From: Ralstonia pickettii
GTDB taxonomy: Bacteria > Pseudomonadota > Gammaproteobacteria > Burkholderiales > Burkholderiaceae
Length of the DNA: 64,000 bases
Reading direction: 5' to 3'
Assembly (NCBI RefSeq): GCF_030582395.1
Contig: NZ_CP104382.1
Span: 1,240,001 to 1,304,000 of the forward strand
The notes beneath the pieces are model-generated. The model ran no database searches, was not told the origin of the DNA, and saw only the letters and a program-made list of their open reading frames with translations. Both the position numbers and the translations under genes were made by a program. Shown piece by piece: positions 52,624 through 60,873 of the stretch (within the stretch, counting starts at the first letter, position 1; every line of letters begins with the position of its first letter).

Positions 52624-55011
52624 TCAAGCGCGCACGCGCATCACCCGCAGGCCGTTGAACACCACCAGCAGGCTCGCGCCCACATCGGCAAAGATCGCCA
52701 TCCACAACGTGGCGTCGCCCATCACGGCCAGCGTCAGAAACACCGTCTTGATGCCAAGCGCCAGCACGATGTTCTGGCGCAGCACGGCCACCGTGCGTCG
52801 GCTGATGCGGATGAAGCTGGCGAGCTTGCGCGGGTCGTCGTCCATGATGGCAACGTCGGCGGCTTCCAGCGCGGTGGCTGTACCGGCGGCGCCCATGGCG
52901 AAACCGATGTCGGCGCGCGCCAGCGCCGGGGCGTCGTTGATACCATCGCCGACCATGCCGACGAAGCCGTGTTGGGCGGCCAGTTCACCGACCACGCGTT
53001 GCTTGTCGGCAGGCAGCTGCTGCGCGTGCACGTGGTCGATGCCGACCGTCTTGGCGATGGCCTGTGCTGCGCGGCGGTCGTCGCCGGTGAGCATGACGGG
53101 CGTCACGTCCAGCGCGCGCAATGCGGCGATGGCCTCGGCGCTTTCGGCGCGCTCGCGGTCGCGCACGCCAAAGAGCGCCACGGCGCCCTTCGTATCGCAG
53201 AGCGTGACGGCGGACATGCCCTCGGCTTGCAGTGACTCCGCAGCGGCACGCCAGTCGGAGGTATCGAAGCCACGCTCTGCGACGAGCGCCGCGTTGCCCA
53301 GATGCCAGCGCACACCGTTGAGGGTGCCGGCCACGCCACGGCCCGGCAGCACCGACAGGTCTTGCACCGAGTTCGCATCGACCGCGCCGTGCGCTGCGGC
53401 CGCCTGCACAATGGCCACGGCAATCGGGTGCGTGGTGTTGGCATCCAGCGCTGCAGCCACTGCCAATGCATGCAATTGCGTCGTGTCGGTTGCGGCGCTC
53501 AACGCTGCGATGGCGCGGCGGGCGCCACCCGGCAACATCACCGCATCGAGCACCGGGCGGCCGGCAGTGAGCGTGCCGGTCTTGTCCAGCGCCAGCGCGC
53601 GTAGGCGCCGGCCGCTTTCCAGATACACCCCGCCCTTGACGACGATGCCACGGCGTGCGGCGGCGGCCAGTCCACTGACGACCGTGACCGGCGTGGAGAT
53701 CACGAGCGCGCACGGGCACGCGATCACCAGCAGCACCAGCGCGCGATACGTCCACGCCAGCCAACCGTCGGCCGTGACGAGCGGGCCGATGACGGCAACC
53801 GCCAACGCCAGCACCATCACCGCGGGCGTGTAGATGGAAGAGAACTTGTCGACAAAGCGCTGCGTGGGCGCCCGCTGCGATTGCGCTTGCTGGATGGCCC
53901 CGGCAATACGCGCCAGTGTGCTGTCCGCAGCCACCGCCGTGGCTTGCGCCTCGACCACGCCGTCGGTGACGATCGTGCCGGCCAGGATGGTGTCGCCAAC
54001 GGCCTTCTCCACCGGCAGGCTTTCGCCTGTCACGGGCGATTCGTCCAGCGCCGCGCGACCGCTCACGATGCGCGCGTCGACCGGCACGCGGCTGCCGGTG
54101 CGCACACGCAGGCGCGCCCCAACGACAACGCTATCGACCGCCACATCGCGCCAGCCGCCCGCGCCATCGGCCAACTCTGCTGTGTCCGGTGCGATGGCCG
54201 TCAGGGCGCGCACGGCATCGCGGGCCCGCACCAGCGCGCGTGCTTCGATCGCTTCTGCCACAGCAAACAGGAAGATCACCATGGCCGCTTCGGCCCACTT
54301 GCCGATCAGCAGCGCGCCGATGACGGCCACCGCCATCAGGAAGTTGATGTTGAACGTGAGCGCGCGCACGGCAATCCAGCCCTTGCGCAGCGTGGGTCCG
54401 CCGGCCAATGCGATGGAAGCCAGTGCCAACGCCAACACCGGCCAGGCGTGATCGCCCAGCGACCAGGCGATGGCTTCCGCACCGAAGGAAGTTACGCCGC
54501 CGATACCGAGCAGCCACGTGCGGCGCGAGATGCGGGTGGGCTCCGCAGACGCTGCGGCCAGGCGCTCGCGCTGTTCAAGCACCTCGCCATCCATGCCGAT
54601 GGCGCGCAGCGCTTCCAGGAAGGGCGTCACATCGTCAACGGTGTGGTGGATAGTGAGATGCCGCTCAAGCAAATTGAAATCGAGCGCGACGACGCCATCG
54701 GCGCTACCCAGCTTGGTGCGGATCATGCGCTCTTCGGTCGGGCAATCCATTTGCTCGATGCGCACGACGGTGCGGCCGGTGGCGGCTGCGCGAGCTTGGG
54801 CATCGAAGGGGGCCGCGGCTACCGGCGCGTGGCCATGATCATGATCATGACCGTGGTGATCGTGATCGTGATGATCGTGGCCATGGTCATGCGCAGGTTG
54901 GGCAGCGTTCCTTGCGACCGGTTGCGCATGACCGCAGCAACCGCCGCAGCCGGAGACTTCCGGCTTGGCGTGGTCGTGGACAGGCAGGGAGGAGGCGAGA
55001 TCGGGTTTCAT
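52624..55011 (-). CDS. cadA: Heavy-metal P1B-type ATPase (CadA/ZntA)
   Basis: 795 residues from the ATG at 55011. It exports Zn2+, Cd2+ or Pb2+ from the cytosol using ATP. A Cys/His-rich N-terminus (CGGCCGH, then a run of about 20 His/Asp-rich residues near 35-60) precedes a heavy-metal domain in which the motif is MDCPTEE. Later motifs: CPC in IACPCALVIST (about 440), DKTGTLT (about 480) and GDGINDAPAL (about 690). The CPC with Lys-containing TM pattern and MDCPTEE favour the Zn/Cd/Pb group over Cu. A MerR-type promoter lies directly upstream. The gene overlaps nothing but begins 8 bases after the upstream hydrolase stop. Confidence 0.95.
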   Translation of the reverse strand: MKPDLASSLPVHDHAKPEVSGCGGCCGHAQPVARNAAQPAHDHGHDHHDHDHHGHDHDHGHAPVAAAPFDAQARAAATGRTVVRIEQMDCPTEERMIRTKLGSADGVVALDFNLLERHLTIHHTVDDVTPFLEALRAIGMDGEVLEQRERLAAASAEPTRISRRTWLLGIGGVTSFGAEAIAWSLGDHAWPVLALALASIALAGGPTLRKGWIAVRALTFNINFLMAVAVIGALLIGKWAEAAMVIFLFAVAEAIEARALVRARDAVRALTAIAPDTAELADGAGGWRDVAVDSVVVGARLRVRTGSRVPVDARIVSGRAALDESPVTGESLPVEKAVGDTILAGTIVTDGVVEAQATAVAADSTLARIAGAIQQAQSQRAPTQRFVDKFSSIYTPAVMVLALAVAVIGPLVTADGWLAWTYRALVLLVIACPCALVISTPVTVVSGLAAAARRGIVVKGGVYLESGRRLRALALDKTGTLTAGRPVLDAVMLPGGARRAIAALSAATDTTQLHALAVAAALDANTTHPIAVAIVQAAAAHGAVDANSVQDLSVLPGRGVAGTLNGVRWHLGNAALVAERGFDTSDWRAAAESLQAEGMSAVTLCDTKGAVALFGVRDRERAESAEAIAALRALDVTPVMLTGDDRRAAQAIAKTVGIDHVHAQQLPADKQRVVGELAAQHGFVGMVGDGINDAPALARADIGFAMGAAGTATALEAADVAIMDDDPRKLASFIRISRRTVAVLRQNIVLALGIKTVFLTLAVMGDATLWMAIFADVGASLLVVFNGLRVMRVRA

Positions 55012-55017
55012 GCCTCC

Positions 55018-55048
55018 ATTCAAAACCCTGAAGAAACTTCAGGGTCAA
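55018..55048 (-). promoter_or_regulatory. MerR-type promoter and operator of cadA
   Basis: On the - strand: TTGACC (-35, 55048-55043), a 19-base spacer and TTGAAT (-10, 55023-55018). The spacer holds the dyad ACCCTGAAG-N3-CTTCAGGGT (55025-55045), a perfect 9-bp inverted repeat like those of ZntR/PbrR/CadR promoters. The long spacer is the diagnostic of MerR-activated promoters. Transcription would start at about 55011, on the ATG itself. Confidence 0.88.
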
Positions 55049-55616
55049 GCCCCGCATACCGCTGCTTCAGATAAGGGTCTTTCATCCACTTGGCGACGAT
55101 GGCACGGGCTTCCGGCCAGTCGCCCAGGCCCGATTCCGCGTTGATATGGCCGCGCGCGCCCAGGTTCACGGGCTCCGCACCCCACGCTTCGGCTTGACCG
55201 TGGCTCCAGGCGGCGTCGCTGAACGGATCGTCGGTGCTGAAGACGAGCACGGCAGGAAACGGCAAACGCTGCTGCGGAATCGGCCGGAAGTCTGCCAGTT
55301 CCGGCGGCATGCCGGCGCGATCCAGTTGCGGCGGAGCAACCAGCAAGGCCCCACGAACCCGCACGGCACGCGCCGAAGTGGCCGCCCAATGCGCCGTCAG
55401 CACGCAGCCCAGGCTGTGCGCCACCAAAACGACATCGCCGGGCGCTGCGCTGACTGCGGCTTCGAGCGCGGCCACCCAATCGGCACGCTTCGGGGTCAAC
55501 CAATCGCGCTGTTCGACACGGCGGTCACCATGCAGGCGTTCCCAGCGCGATTGCCAATGCTCCGGGCCAGAGTTCTGCCAGCCGGGGAGGATCAAGACGG
55601 TGGGGGTGGCGCTCAC
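55020..55616 (-). CDS. RBBP9/YdeN-family alpha/beta hydrolase
   Basis: 198 residues from a GTG at 55616 with GGAG seven bases upstream; an ATG 75 bases earlier is less well supported. Small serine hydrolase: LILPGWQNSGPEHWQ at the start, nucleophile Ser in LVAHSLGC (about 75), Asp in VFSTDDPF, His in GARGHINAESGLGDWP. Substrate unknown. Its last codons (DPEVSSGF) are formed by the cadA operator, so the coding end and the promoter are the same DNA. Confidence 0.85.
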   Translation of the reverse strand: MSATPTVLILPGWQNSGPEHWQSRWERLHGDRRVEQRDWLTPKRADWVAALEAAVSAAPGDVVLVAHSLGCVLTAHWAATSARAVRVRGALLVAPPQLDRAGMPPELADFRPIPQQRLPFPAVLVFSTDDPFSDAAWSHGQAEAWGAEPVNLGARGHINAESGLGDWPEARAIVAKWMKDPYLKQRYAGLDPEVSSGF

Positions 55617-55810
55617 GATGTCTCCCGCAGCGGATGGTGAGTTGAGATGCGCGACATTTTGCCGGGATTTCGTGGGCGGCGTCGGCGCCACTCATCGACA
55701 AATCCGCTCAATCCATCCAAATATTCTGTTTCACAGGCAGATGACGCGCTTCTACAGTCGCTCATAAATCCCGCCAACAGGGATTCCGAATCCAACACTC
55801 GGAGGAGACC

Positions 55811-57109
55811 ATGCTCGCACTGCTCGGGCTGTTGACCATCGTCGCGCTGTTTGTCGTCATCCTGACCAAACGCATGTCGCCGCTGGTCGCGCTCATCGCC
55901 ATACCCGTCATCGCCGCGCTCGTAGGCGGCTTCGGGCTGAACACCAGCAAATTCATCATCGGCGGCATCAAGGACGTCGCGCCCGTGGCGGGGATGTTCA
56001 TCTTCGCCATCCTGTACTTCGGCATCGTGACCGACGCCGGCATGCTGGACCCGATCATCGACCGCATCCTGCGCACCGTGGGCAGCCGTCCGCCGCGCAT
56101 CGTGGTGGGTTCTGCCCTGCTGGCGCTGCTGATCCACCTGGACGGCTCGGGCGCGGTGGCGTTCCTCATCACCATTCCGGCCATGCTGCCGCTGTATGAC
56201 CGCCTCGGCATGGACCGCCGCATCCTCGCGTGCGTGACGTCGATGGCGTGTGGCGTGAACTTCCTGCCGTGGACGGGGCCGATGATCCGCGCATCCGCAT
56301 CGCTGCATATGCCCGTCACGGACATCTTCAACCCGCTGATCCCGGTGCAGATTGCCGGGCTCGTTTTCGTGTTTGCGTGCGCATGGCTGCTGGGCAAGCG
56401 TGAAGAGAAGCGCCTGGGCCTGGCCAACCACGCCGCCGGCACGCAGGTCGTCGCGCGCCCCCTGACGGATGCAGAGCAGGCGCTGCGCCGCCCGCGCAAT
56501 TTCTGGATCAACCTCATCCTCACCGTCGTGGTGATGGGCGTGATGGTGAGCGGCAAGGTGGACCCGGTGGTGATGTTCATGCTGGGCGTGGTGGCCGCGC
56601 TGATGATCAACTACCCGAACGTCGATCAGCAACGCCAGCGCGTGGACGCCCACGCCAAGGCCGCGCTGATGATGGCGAGCATCCTGCTGGCGGCAGGCGT
56701 GTTCACCGGCATCATGAGCAAGTCCGGCATGCTCACGGCAATGGCGAAGACGGCGGTCGATTTCATTCCGCCCGGCATGGCGCACCACATCCCGGTGGTG
56801 CTGGGCGTGCTGTCGATGCCGCTGTCGCTGCTGTTCGATCCGGATTCGTTCTACTTCGGTGTACTGCCCGTCGTGGCCGAAGCGTCGAAGATGCTGGGCG
56901 TTGCGCCGGTGCATGTGGCACAGGCCGCCGTGCTCGGCCAGATGACCACCGGCTTCCCGGTCAGCCCGCTCACACCGGCGACGTTCCTCGTGGTGGGCCT
57001 GTGCGGCATCGAGTTGGCCGACCACCAGAAATTCTCGATCCCCTTCCTGTTCGGTGCCTCGCTACTGATGACCGCAGTGGCCGTGGTGCTGGGCGTGCTT
57101 CCGTGGTGA
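55811..57109 (+). CDS. CitMHS-family citrate/metal symporter
   Basis: 432 residues, about twelve transmembrane helices. CitMHS carriers take up citrate complexed with Mg2+ or similar divalent ions. Recognisable blocks are PLVALIAIPVIAALVGG, the loop HLDGSGAVAFLIT (about 113), TSMACGVNFLPWTGP (about 150), and FDPDSFYFGVLPVV (about 340). GGAGG precedes the ATG. It starts a cluster with AtuA-type genes 4 bases downstream; the partner could be a citrate-like acid from that pathway. Confidence 0.92.
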   Translation: MLALLGLLTIVALFVVILTKRMSPLVALIAIPVIAALVGGFGLNTSKFIIGGIKDVAPVAGMFIFAILYFGIVTDAGMLDPIIDRILRTVGSRPPRIVVGSALLALLIHLDGSGAVAFLITIPAMLPLYDRLGMDRRILACVTSMACGVNFLPWTGPMIRASASLHMPVTDIFNPLIPVQIAGLVFVFACAWLLGKREEKRLGLANHAAGTQVVARPLTDAEQALRRPRNFWINLILTVVVMGVMVSGKVDPVVMFMLGVVAALMINYPNVDQQRQRVDAHAKAALMMASILLAAGVFTGIMSKSGMLTAMAKTAVDFIPPGMAHHIPVVLGVLSMPLSLLFDPDSFYFGVLPVVAEASKMLGVAPVHVAQAAVLGQMTTGFPVSPLTPATFLVVGLCGIELADHQKFSIPFLFGASLLMTAVAVVLGVLPW

Positions 57110-57113
57110 TGGC

Positions 57114-58469
57114 ATGAAGACTGCGTTGAAAACACTGCGCATCGGCGGCGGCGCCGGATATTCGGGCGACCGCATCGAACCGGCGCTGGAACTCGCAGAG
57201 CACGGCGACATCGACGTGTTGATGTTCGAATGCCTGGCCGAGCGCACCATCGCGCTCGCACAGCAGGTGCGCCGCAAAGACCCGTCGCATGGCTACGACC
57301 CGCTGCTCGAAGCGCGCATGCGGGCAGTACTGCCGGCCTGCGCGGCGCGCGGCATCCGCATCGTCACGAACATGGGCGCGGCCAACCCGCAGGCGGCGGC
57401 CGAACGCACACTCGACATCGCCCGCGAGCTGGGGCTCAAGCTGCGCGTGGCGGCCGTGACGGGCGACGACGTGTTCGATCTGCTGCAGGCCCGCGGCCAC
57501 GACTTCACGCTGATGGATGGCGGCGCGCCAGTCGCATCGCTGCAGGCACGTATGGTGTCGGCCAATGCGTACCTCGGCGCGCAGGGCATTGTCGATGCGC
57601 TGGCGCAAGGCGCGGACGTCGTCATCACCGGGCGCGTGGCCGATCCGGCGCTGGCACTTGGGCCGCTCGTCCATGCGTTTGGATGGCGCATGGACGACTG
57701 GCACCGCCTGGGCTGCGGCACGCTCGCCGGGCACCTGCTCGAATGCGCCGGACAAATCACCGGCGGCTACTTTGCCGACCCCGGCATCAAGGACGTACCG
57801 GCACTCGCTCGTCTGGGCTTCCCGATTGGCGAGGTGGGCGAAGACGGCTCGGTGCGCATCACCAAAGTCGCCACGGCCGGCGGCCTTGTCACCGAAGCCA
57901 CGTGCAAGGAGCAGTTGCTGTACGAGATCCACGACCCGGCGCGCTACCTCACGCCTGACGTAGTAGCGGACTTCTCCAACGTGCGCATGCACGCCGACGG
58001 CAAAGACCGCGTTGTCATTGAAGGGGCCACCGGAACACCGCGCACGGGCCAGTTGAAGGTCTCGATCGGCTATCTCGACAGCTATATCGGCGAAGGTCAG
58101 ATCAGCTATGCCGGCCCCAACGCGGTGGCGCGCGGCAAGCTGGCGCTCGACATCGTGCGCGAGCGGTTGGCGCTCACCGGCGTGCAGATGACGGAAACGC
58201 GCTTTGAGCTGATCGGCGTGGATGCGCTGCACGGCGCAGCCCTCTCCCGCATCGATGGCGAACCGTACGAAGTGCGCGTGCGCGTGGCTGCGCGCACTGA
58301 ATCGATGGCGGAAGCCGTGCGCGTCGGCAACGAAGTGGAAACCTTGCTAACGTGCGGCCCGTCGGGCGGCGGCGGGGCGACCAAGAGCGCGCGCGAAATC
58401 ATCGCCGTGGCATCGACGTTGATTCCCGCTGAACTCGCCCCGCACGCCGTGCACATTCTGGAGAGCTGA
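57114..58469 (+). CDS. AtuA-family protein (DUF1446)
   Basis: 451 residues. Related to AtuA of the acyclic terpene utilisation pathway; the biochemical role of the family is not settled. Family-like stretches: RIGGGAGYSGDRIEPALELAE (split as RIGGGAGYSGDRI and ALELAE), NMGAANPQAAAE, GRVADPALALGPLVHAFGW and EATCKEQLLYEIHDPARYLTPDVVADF in several blocks. It lies 4 bases after a CitMHS carrier and one base before a small partner protein. No other atu or liu genes are here, so terpene use is not implied. Confidence 0.88.
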   Translation: MKTALKTLRIGGGAGYSGDRIEPALELAEHGDIDVLMFECLAERTIALAQQVRRKDPSHGYDPLLEARMRAVLPACAARGIRIVTNMGAANPQAAAERTLDIARELGLKLRVAAVTGDDVFDLLQARGHDFTLMDGGAPVASLQARMVSANAYLGAQGIVDALAQGADVVITGRVADPALALGPLVHAFGWRMDDWHRLGCGTLAGHLLECAGQITGGYFADPGIKDVPALARLGFPIGEVGEDGSVRITKVATAGGLVTEATCKEQLLYEIHDPARYLTPDVVADFSNVRMHADGKDRVVIEGATGTPRTGQLKVSIGYLDSYIGEGQISYAGPNAVARGKLALDIVRERLALTGVQMTETRFELIGVDALHGAALSRIDGEPYEVRVRVAARTESMAEAVRVGNEVETLLTCGPSGGGGATKSAREIIAVASTLIPAELAPHAVHILES

Positions 58470-58470
58470 C

Positions 58471-58791
58471 ATGCCCCGCACCCTACGCGACCTCGCCCAC
58501 ACCCGCGCCGGCGACAAGGGCGACATCTCATGCATCTCTGTCATCGCGCTCCGTCCGGAATGCGCGGAAGAATTTGCCTTGCTTGAGCAGCACGTCACGG
58601 CCGAGCGCGTGCGCGCGCATTTCGCTGAACTCGTTCGCGGCGAGGTCGAACGCTACGTGCTGCCGCAGCTTGGCGCGCTCAACTTCGTACTCCACGGCGC
58701 CCTGGCCGGCGGCGTGACGCGCTCGCTGGCGCTGGATGCGCATGGCAAGTCGCTGTCCAGCGCACTGCTCACGCTCGAGATTCCGGGCTAA
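58471..58791 (+). CDS. Small AtuA-associated protein
   Basis: 106 residues, start one base after the AtuA stop. It corresponds to the ferredoxin-fold domain that is fused at the C-terminus of other AtuA-type proteins or encoded next to them, with RDLAHTRAGDKGDISCISV at residues 5-23. So the two genes are a split form of one protein. It probably forms a complex with the larger protein. No catalytic motif is visible. Confidence 0.85.
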   Translation: MPRTLRDLAHTRAGDKGDISCISVIALRPECAEEFALLEQHVTAERVRAHFAELVRGEVERYVLPQLGALNFVLHGALAGGVTRSLALDAHGKSLSSALLTLEIPG

Positions 58792-58817
58792 GCTGGCGCA
58801 CCACGCCCGGCATCGCC

Positions 58818-59717
58818 ATGAACCTCTCCGTCAAGCAGCTCCGCGCCTTTGCCGCGCTGCGCGAGCACAAGAACTTCACGCAGGCGGCACAGACGTGCCA
58901 CTTGTCGCAATCGGCCTTCAGCGCGCTGATCCAGAACCTGGAGGCCGATGCCGGCGTGCGCCTGTTCGACCGCAATACGCGCCATGTTGAACTGACCCCC
59001 GAGGGCGAAGCCTTTGCGGAATCGGCGCTGCGCCTGCTGGCCGATTTCGAGGCGACGTTCTCCGAGCTGCGCGATCGCGCCGCGGCACGCACCGGACGCG
59101 TGACGGTGGCCGCGCTGCCGTCGATCGCGGCGGGGATTCTGCCTGGCGTGCTGGCCACATTCTCTGCAGAGCATCCGGGCATTCAACTGGCGCTGCACGA
59201 TCAACTGTCGGACTCATGCATCGACATGGTCCGGCGCGGGGCGGCGGACTTCGCCATCGCGGCCATGGGCGCCGACATGGCAGGCCTGGCCGCCCAGCCG
59301 TTCTGCACCGACGACTTCCACCTCGTCTGCCATCAGGAGCACCCGCTTTCGCGCAAGCCGGCGCTGGCCGTGGGCGATCTTGTCGATACGCCGTTCATCC
59401 ACCTTGCGCGCAACACGAGCATCCGGCAATACCTGGATGCGGCGCTGCATCCAACGAAGCTGCGCAGCGGCATGGAAGTCGAACATCTGGCCACGGCGGC
59501 GGCGCTGGTGGCGGCCAACCTGGGCATCACCGTCATTCCTGCGCTGGCGCTGTTCCAGTTCCGCCTGCCGGAGCTGGTGGTGCGACCGCTGCCCCTGCCG
59601 GGGCTGGTGCGCACGCTGTATGTCATCCGGCGCGACGGGCGCAGCCTTTCGGTGGCGGCGCAAGGGTTGCTGGACTTGCTGCTGGCGCACCCGGCGCGCG
59701 CGGCGGCGCCAGTTTGA
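58818..59717 (+). CDS. LysR-family regulator of the CitMHS-AtuA cluster
   Basis: 299 residues. HTH (about 1-60): MNLSVKQLRAFAALREHKNF, then SQSAFSALIQNLEADAGVRL and RNTRHVELTPEG. C-terminal effector domain about 90-290. It is in the same direction as, and 26 bases after, the AtuA partner, so it is the last gene of the cluster rather than divergent. It likely regulates that cluster in response to a small acid; this is inference. Confidence 0.88.
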   Translation: MNLSVKQLRAFAALREHKNFTQAAQTCHLSQSAFSALIQNLEADAGVRLFDRNTRHVELTPEGEAFAESALRLLADFEATFSELRDRAAARTGRVTVAALPSIAAGILPGVLATFSAEHPGIQLALHDQLSDSCIDMVRRGAADFAIAAMGADMAGLAAQPFCTDDFHLVCHQEHPLSRKPALAVGDLVDTPFIHLARNTSIRQYLDAALHPTKLRSGMEVEHLATAAALVAANLGITVIPALALFQFRLPELVVRPLPLPGLVRTLYVIRRDGRSLSVAAQGLLDLLLAHPARAAAPV

Positions 59718-59808
59718 CGGCGCGCAACCCGGGCACATCCGGGGGTGCAGCATCGCCCACCTGCGCTGCTACAGTGAGGCATCCCATTCCGATTCTGCGG
59801 AGCGCCCC

Positions 59809-60276
59809 ATGCATCAGCGCATTCTTGCCGCTTTCGACGGCACCCATGAAGCCCACTTGGCGGTCGAGGAAGCAGCCGCCCTTGCCCGCGCTTTCAACGG
59901 CCGCGTCCGGGTCGTCTGGGCGATCGGTTCGCCTACCATGCCTGAGTCGCGCGAAATCTATAGCGTCGACAAACTGCGGGAAGAAGCACACCGGACAGCC
60001 AGCGCATCGCTAGTCGAATTGCAGCGCCAGTTCGACGCCGACGGCACCCCCGCCGAAACCGGCGTGCTGATGCTCGACGCCACCGATGACGATATCGGCA
60101 ACGCGCTCGAGCTCGAAGCCGAACGCTGGCAGGCCGACACCATCGTTGTAGGCTCGCAAGGCAAGCACGGGCTCGCGCGCCTCCTACTGGGCAGTGTGGC
60201 CGAGCGAACGACGCGCCTGTCGCACCGCACCGTTGTCGTGGTACGCGCCCAGCACCCTCAGCATGCAGCCGGCTGA
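59809..60276 (+). CDS. Universal stress protein (UspA family)
   Basis: 155 residues from the ATG at 59809 (GGAG six bases upstream). One Usp domain: start HQRILAAFDGTHEA and the nucleotide-binding C-terminal block VVGSQGKHGLARLLLGSVAE with TVVVVR at the end. G-x2-G-x9-G-S/T is present, so it likely binds ATP. Cytosolic; raised under stress in relatives. A free-standing gene. Confidence 0.9.
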   Translation: MHQRILAAFDGTHEAHLAVEEAAALARAFNGRVRVVWAIGSPTMPESREIYSVDKLREEAHRTASASLVELQRQFDADGTPAETGVLMLDATDDDIGNALELEAERWQADTIVVGSQGKHGLARLLLGSVAERTTRLSHRTVVVVRAQHPQHAAG

Positions 60277-60292
60277 AGTCGAATATCCCCAC

Positions 60293-60362
60293 TATGCAAC
60301 CTGTTGCATAGAAAAAGTTGACTGTGCTATGTTGCGTTCCACGTTGATGCAATCCGTTGCAC
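60293..60362 (+). promoter_or_regulatory. Twin ATGCAA-N4-TTGCAY palindromes before the NTF2-like gene
   Basis: TATGCAA-CCTG-TTGCATA (60293-60310, perfect) and ATGCAA-TCCG-TTGCAC (60347-60362) are the same operator 53 bases apart centre to centre, about five helix turns. Between them lie TTGACT (60318-60323) and TATGTT (60328-60333), candidate promoter elements. This is a likely repressor-loop or double-operator arrangement. Confidence 0.7.
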
Positions 60363-60381
60363 TTTTTGCCCAGGAGCCAGC

Positions 60382-60825
60382 ATGCCGCAGCCGATTCCCC
60401 AGACACTGAACGCGCCCGCGCAGGCCACGCTCGAGGCCTGGCATGCCATGCTCGAGAGCGGCAACATGGACGATCTCGACCGGCTGTTCGCCGATGAAGT
60501 GATCTTCCGCTCACCCGTGGCGCACACGCCTTACCCGGGCCGCACGGCGACTACGCTGGTGCTTCGCACCGTCAACACCGTCTTTGAAGACTTCCAATAC
60601 CACCGCAGCTTCGTGACCAGCGACGGCGCCAGCGTGGTGCTGGAATTCAGTGCCAACGTGAGCGGCAAGGCCCTCAAGGGCATCGACATGGTGCGCTTCA
60701 ACGCTGAAGGCAAGATCGTCGAGTTTGAAGTCATGGTCCGTCCGGCCAGCGGCCTGCAGGCGCTCGGCGCGGCCATGGGCGCCAAGCTGGGCGACAAGCT
60801 GGCGCTGCTCAAGGCCGAAGCCTGA
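60382..60825 (+). CDS. NTF2-like (SnoaL-fold) protein
   Basis: 147 residues. Nuclear transport factor 2 fold, with a helical start (ATLEAWHAMLESGNMDDL) and FADEVIFRSPVAHTPYPG, then the strand block IDMVRFNAEGKIVEFEVMVRP. Such proteins are enzymes or small-ligand binders; which is not clear. It is followed by a nitronate monooxygenase (48 bases) and shares its upstream twin palindromes, so the two should be co-regulated. Confidence 0.85.
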   Translation: MPQPIPQTLNAPAQATLEAWHAMLESGNMDDLDRLFADEVIFRSPVAHTPYPGRTATTLVLRTVNTVFEDFQYHRSFVTSDGASVVLEFSANVSGKALKGIDMVRFNAEGKIVEFEVMVRPASGLQALGAAMGAKLGDKLALLKAEA

Positions 60826-60873
60826 CCCCCTCACCTCGTCCCTCATTCCATAACGATTCCAACGGAGACTGCC

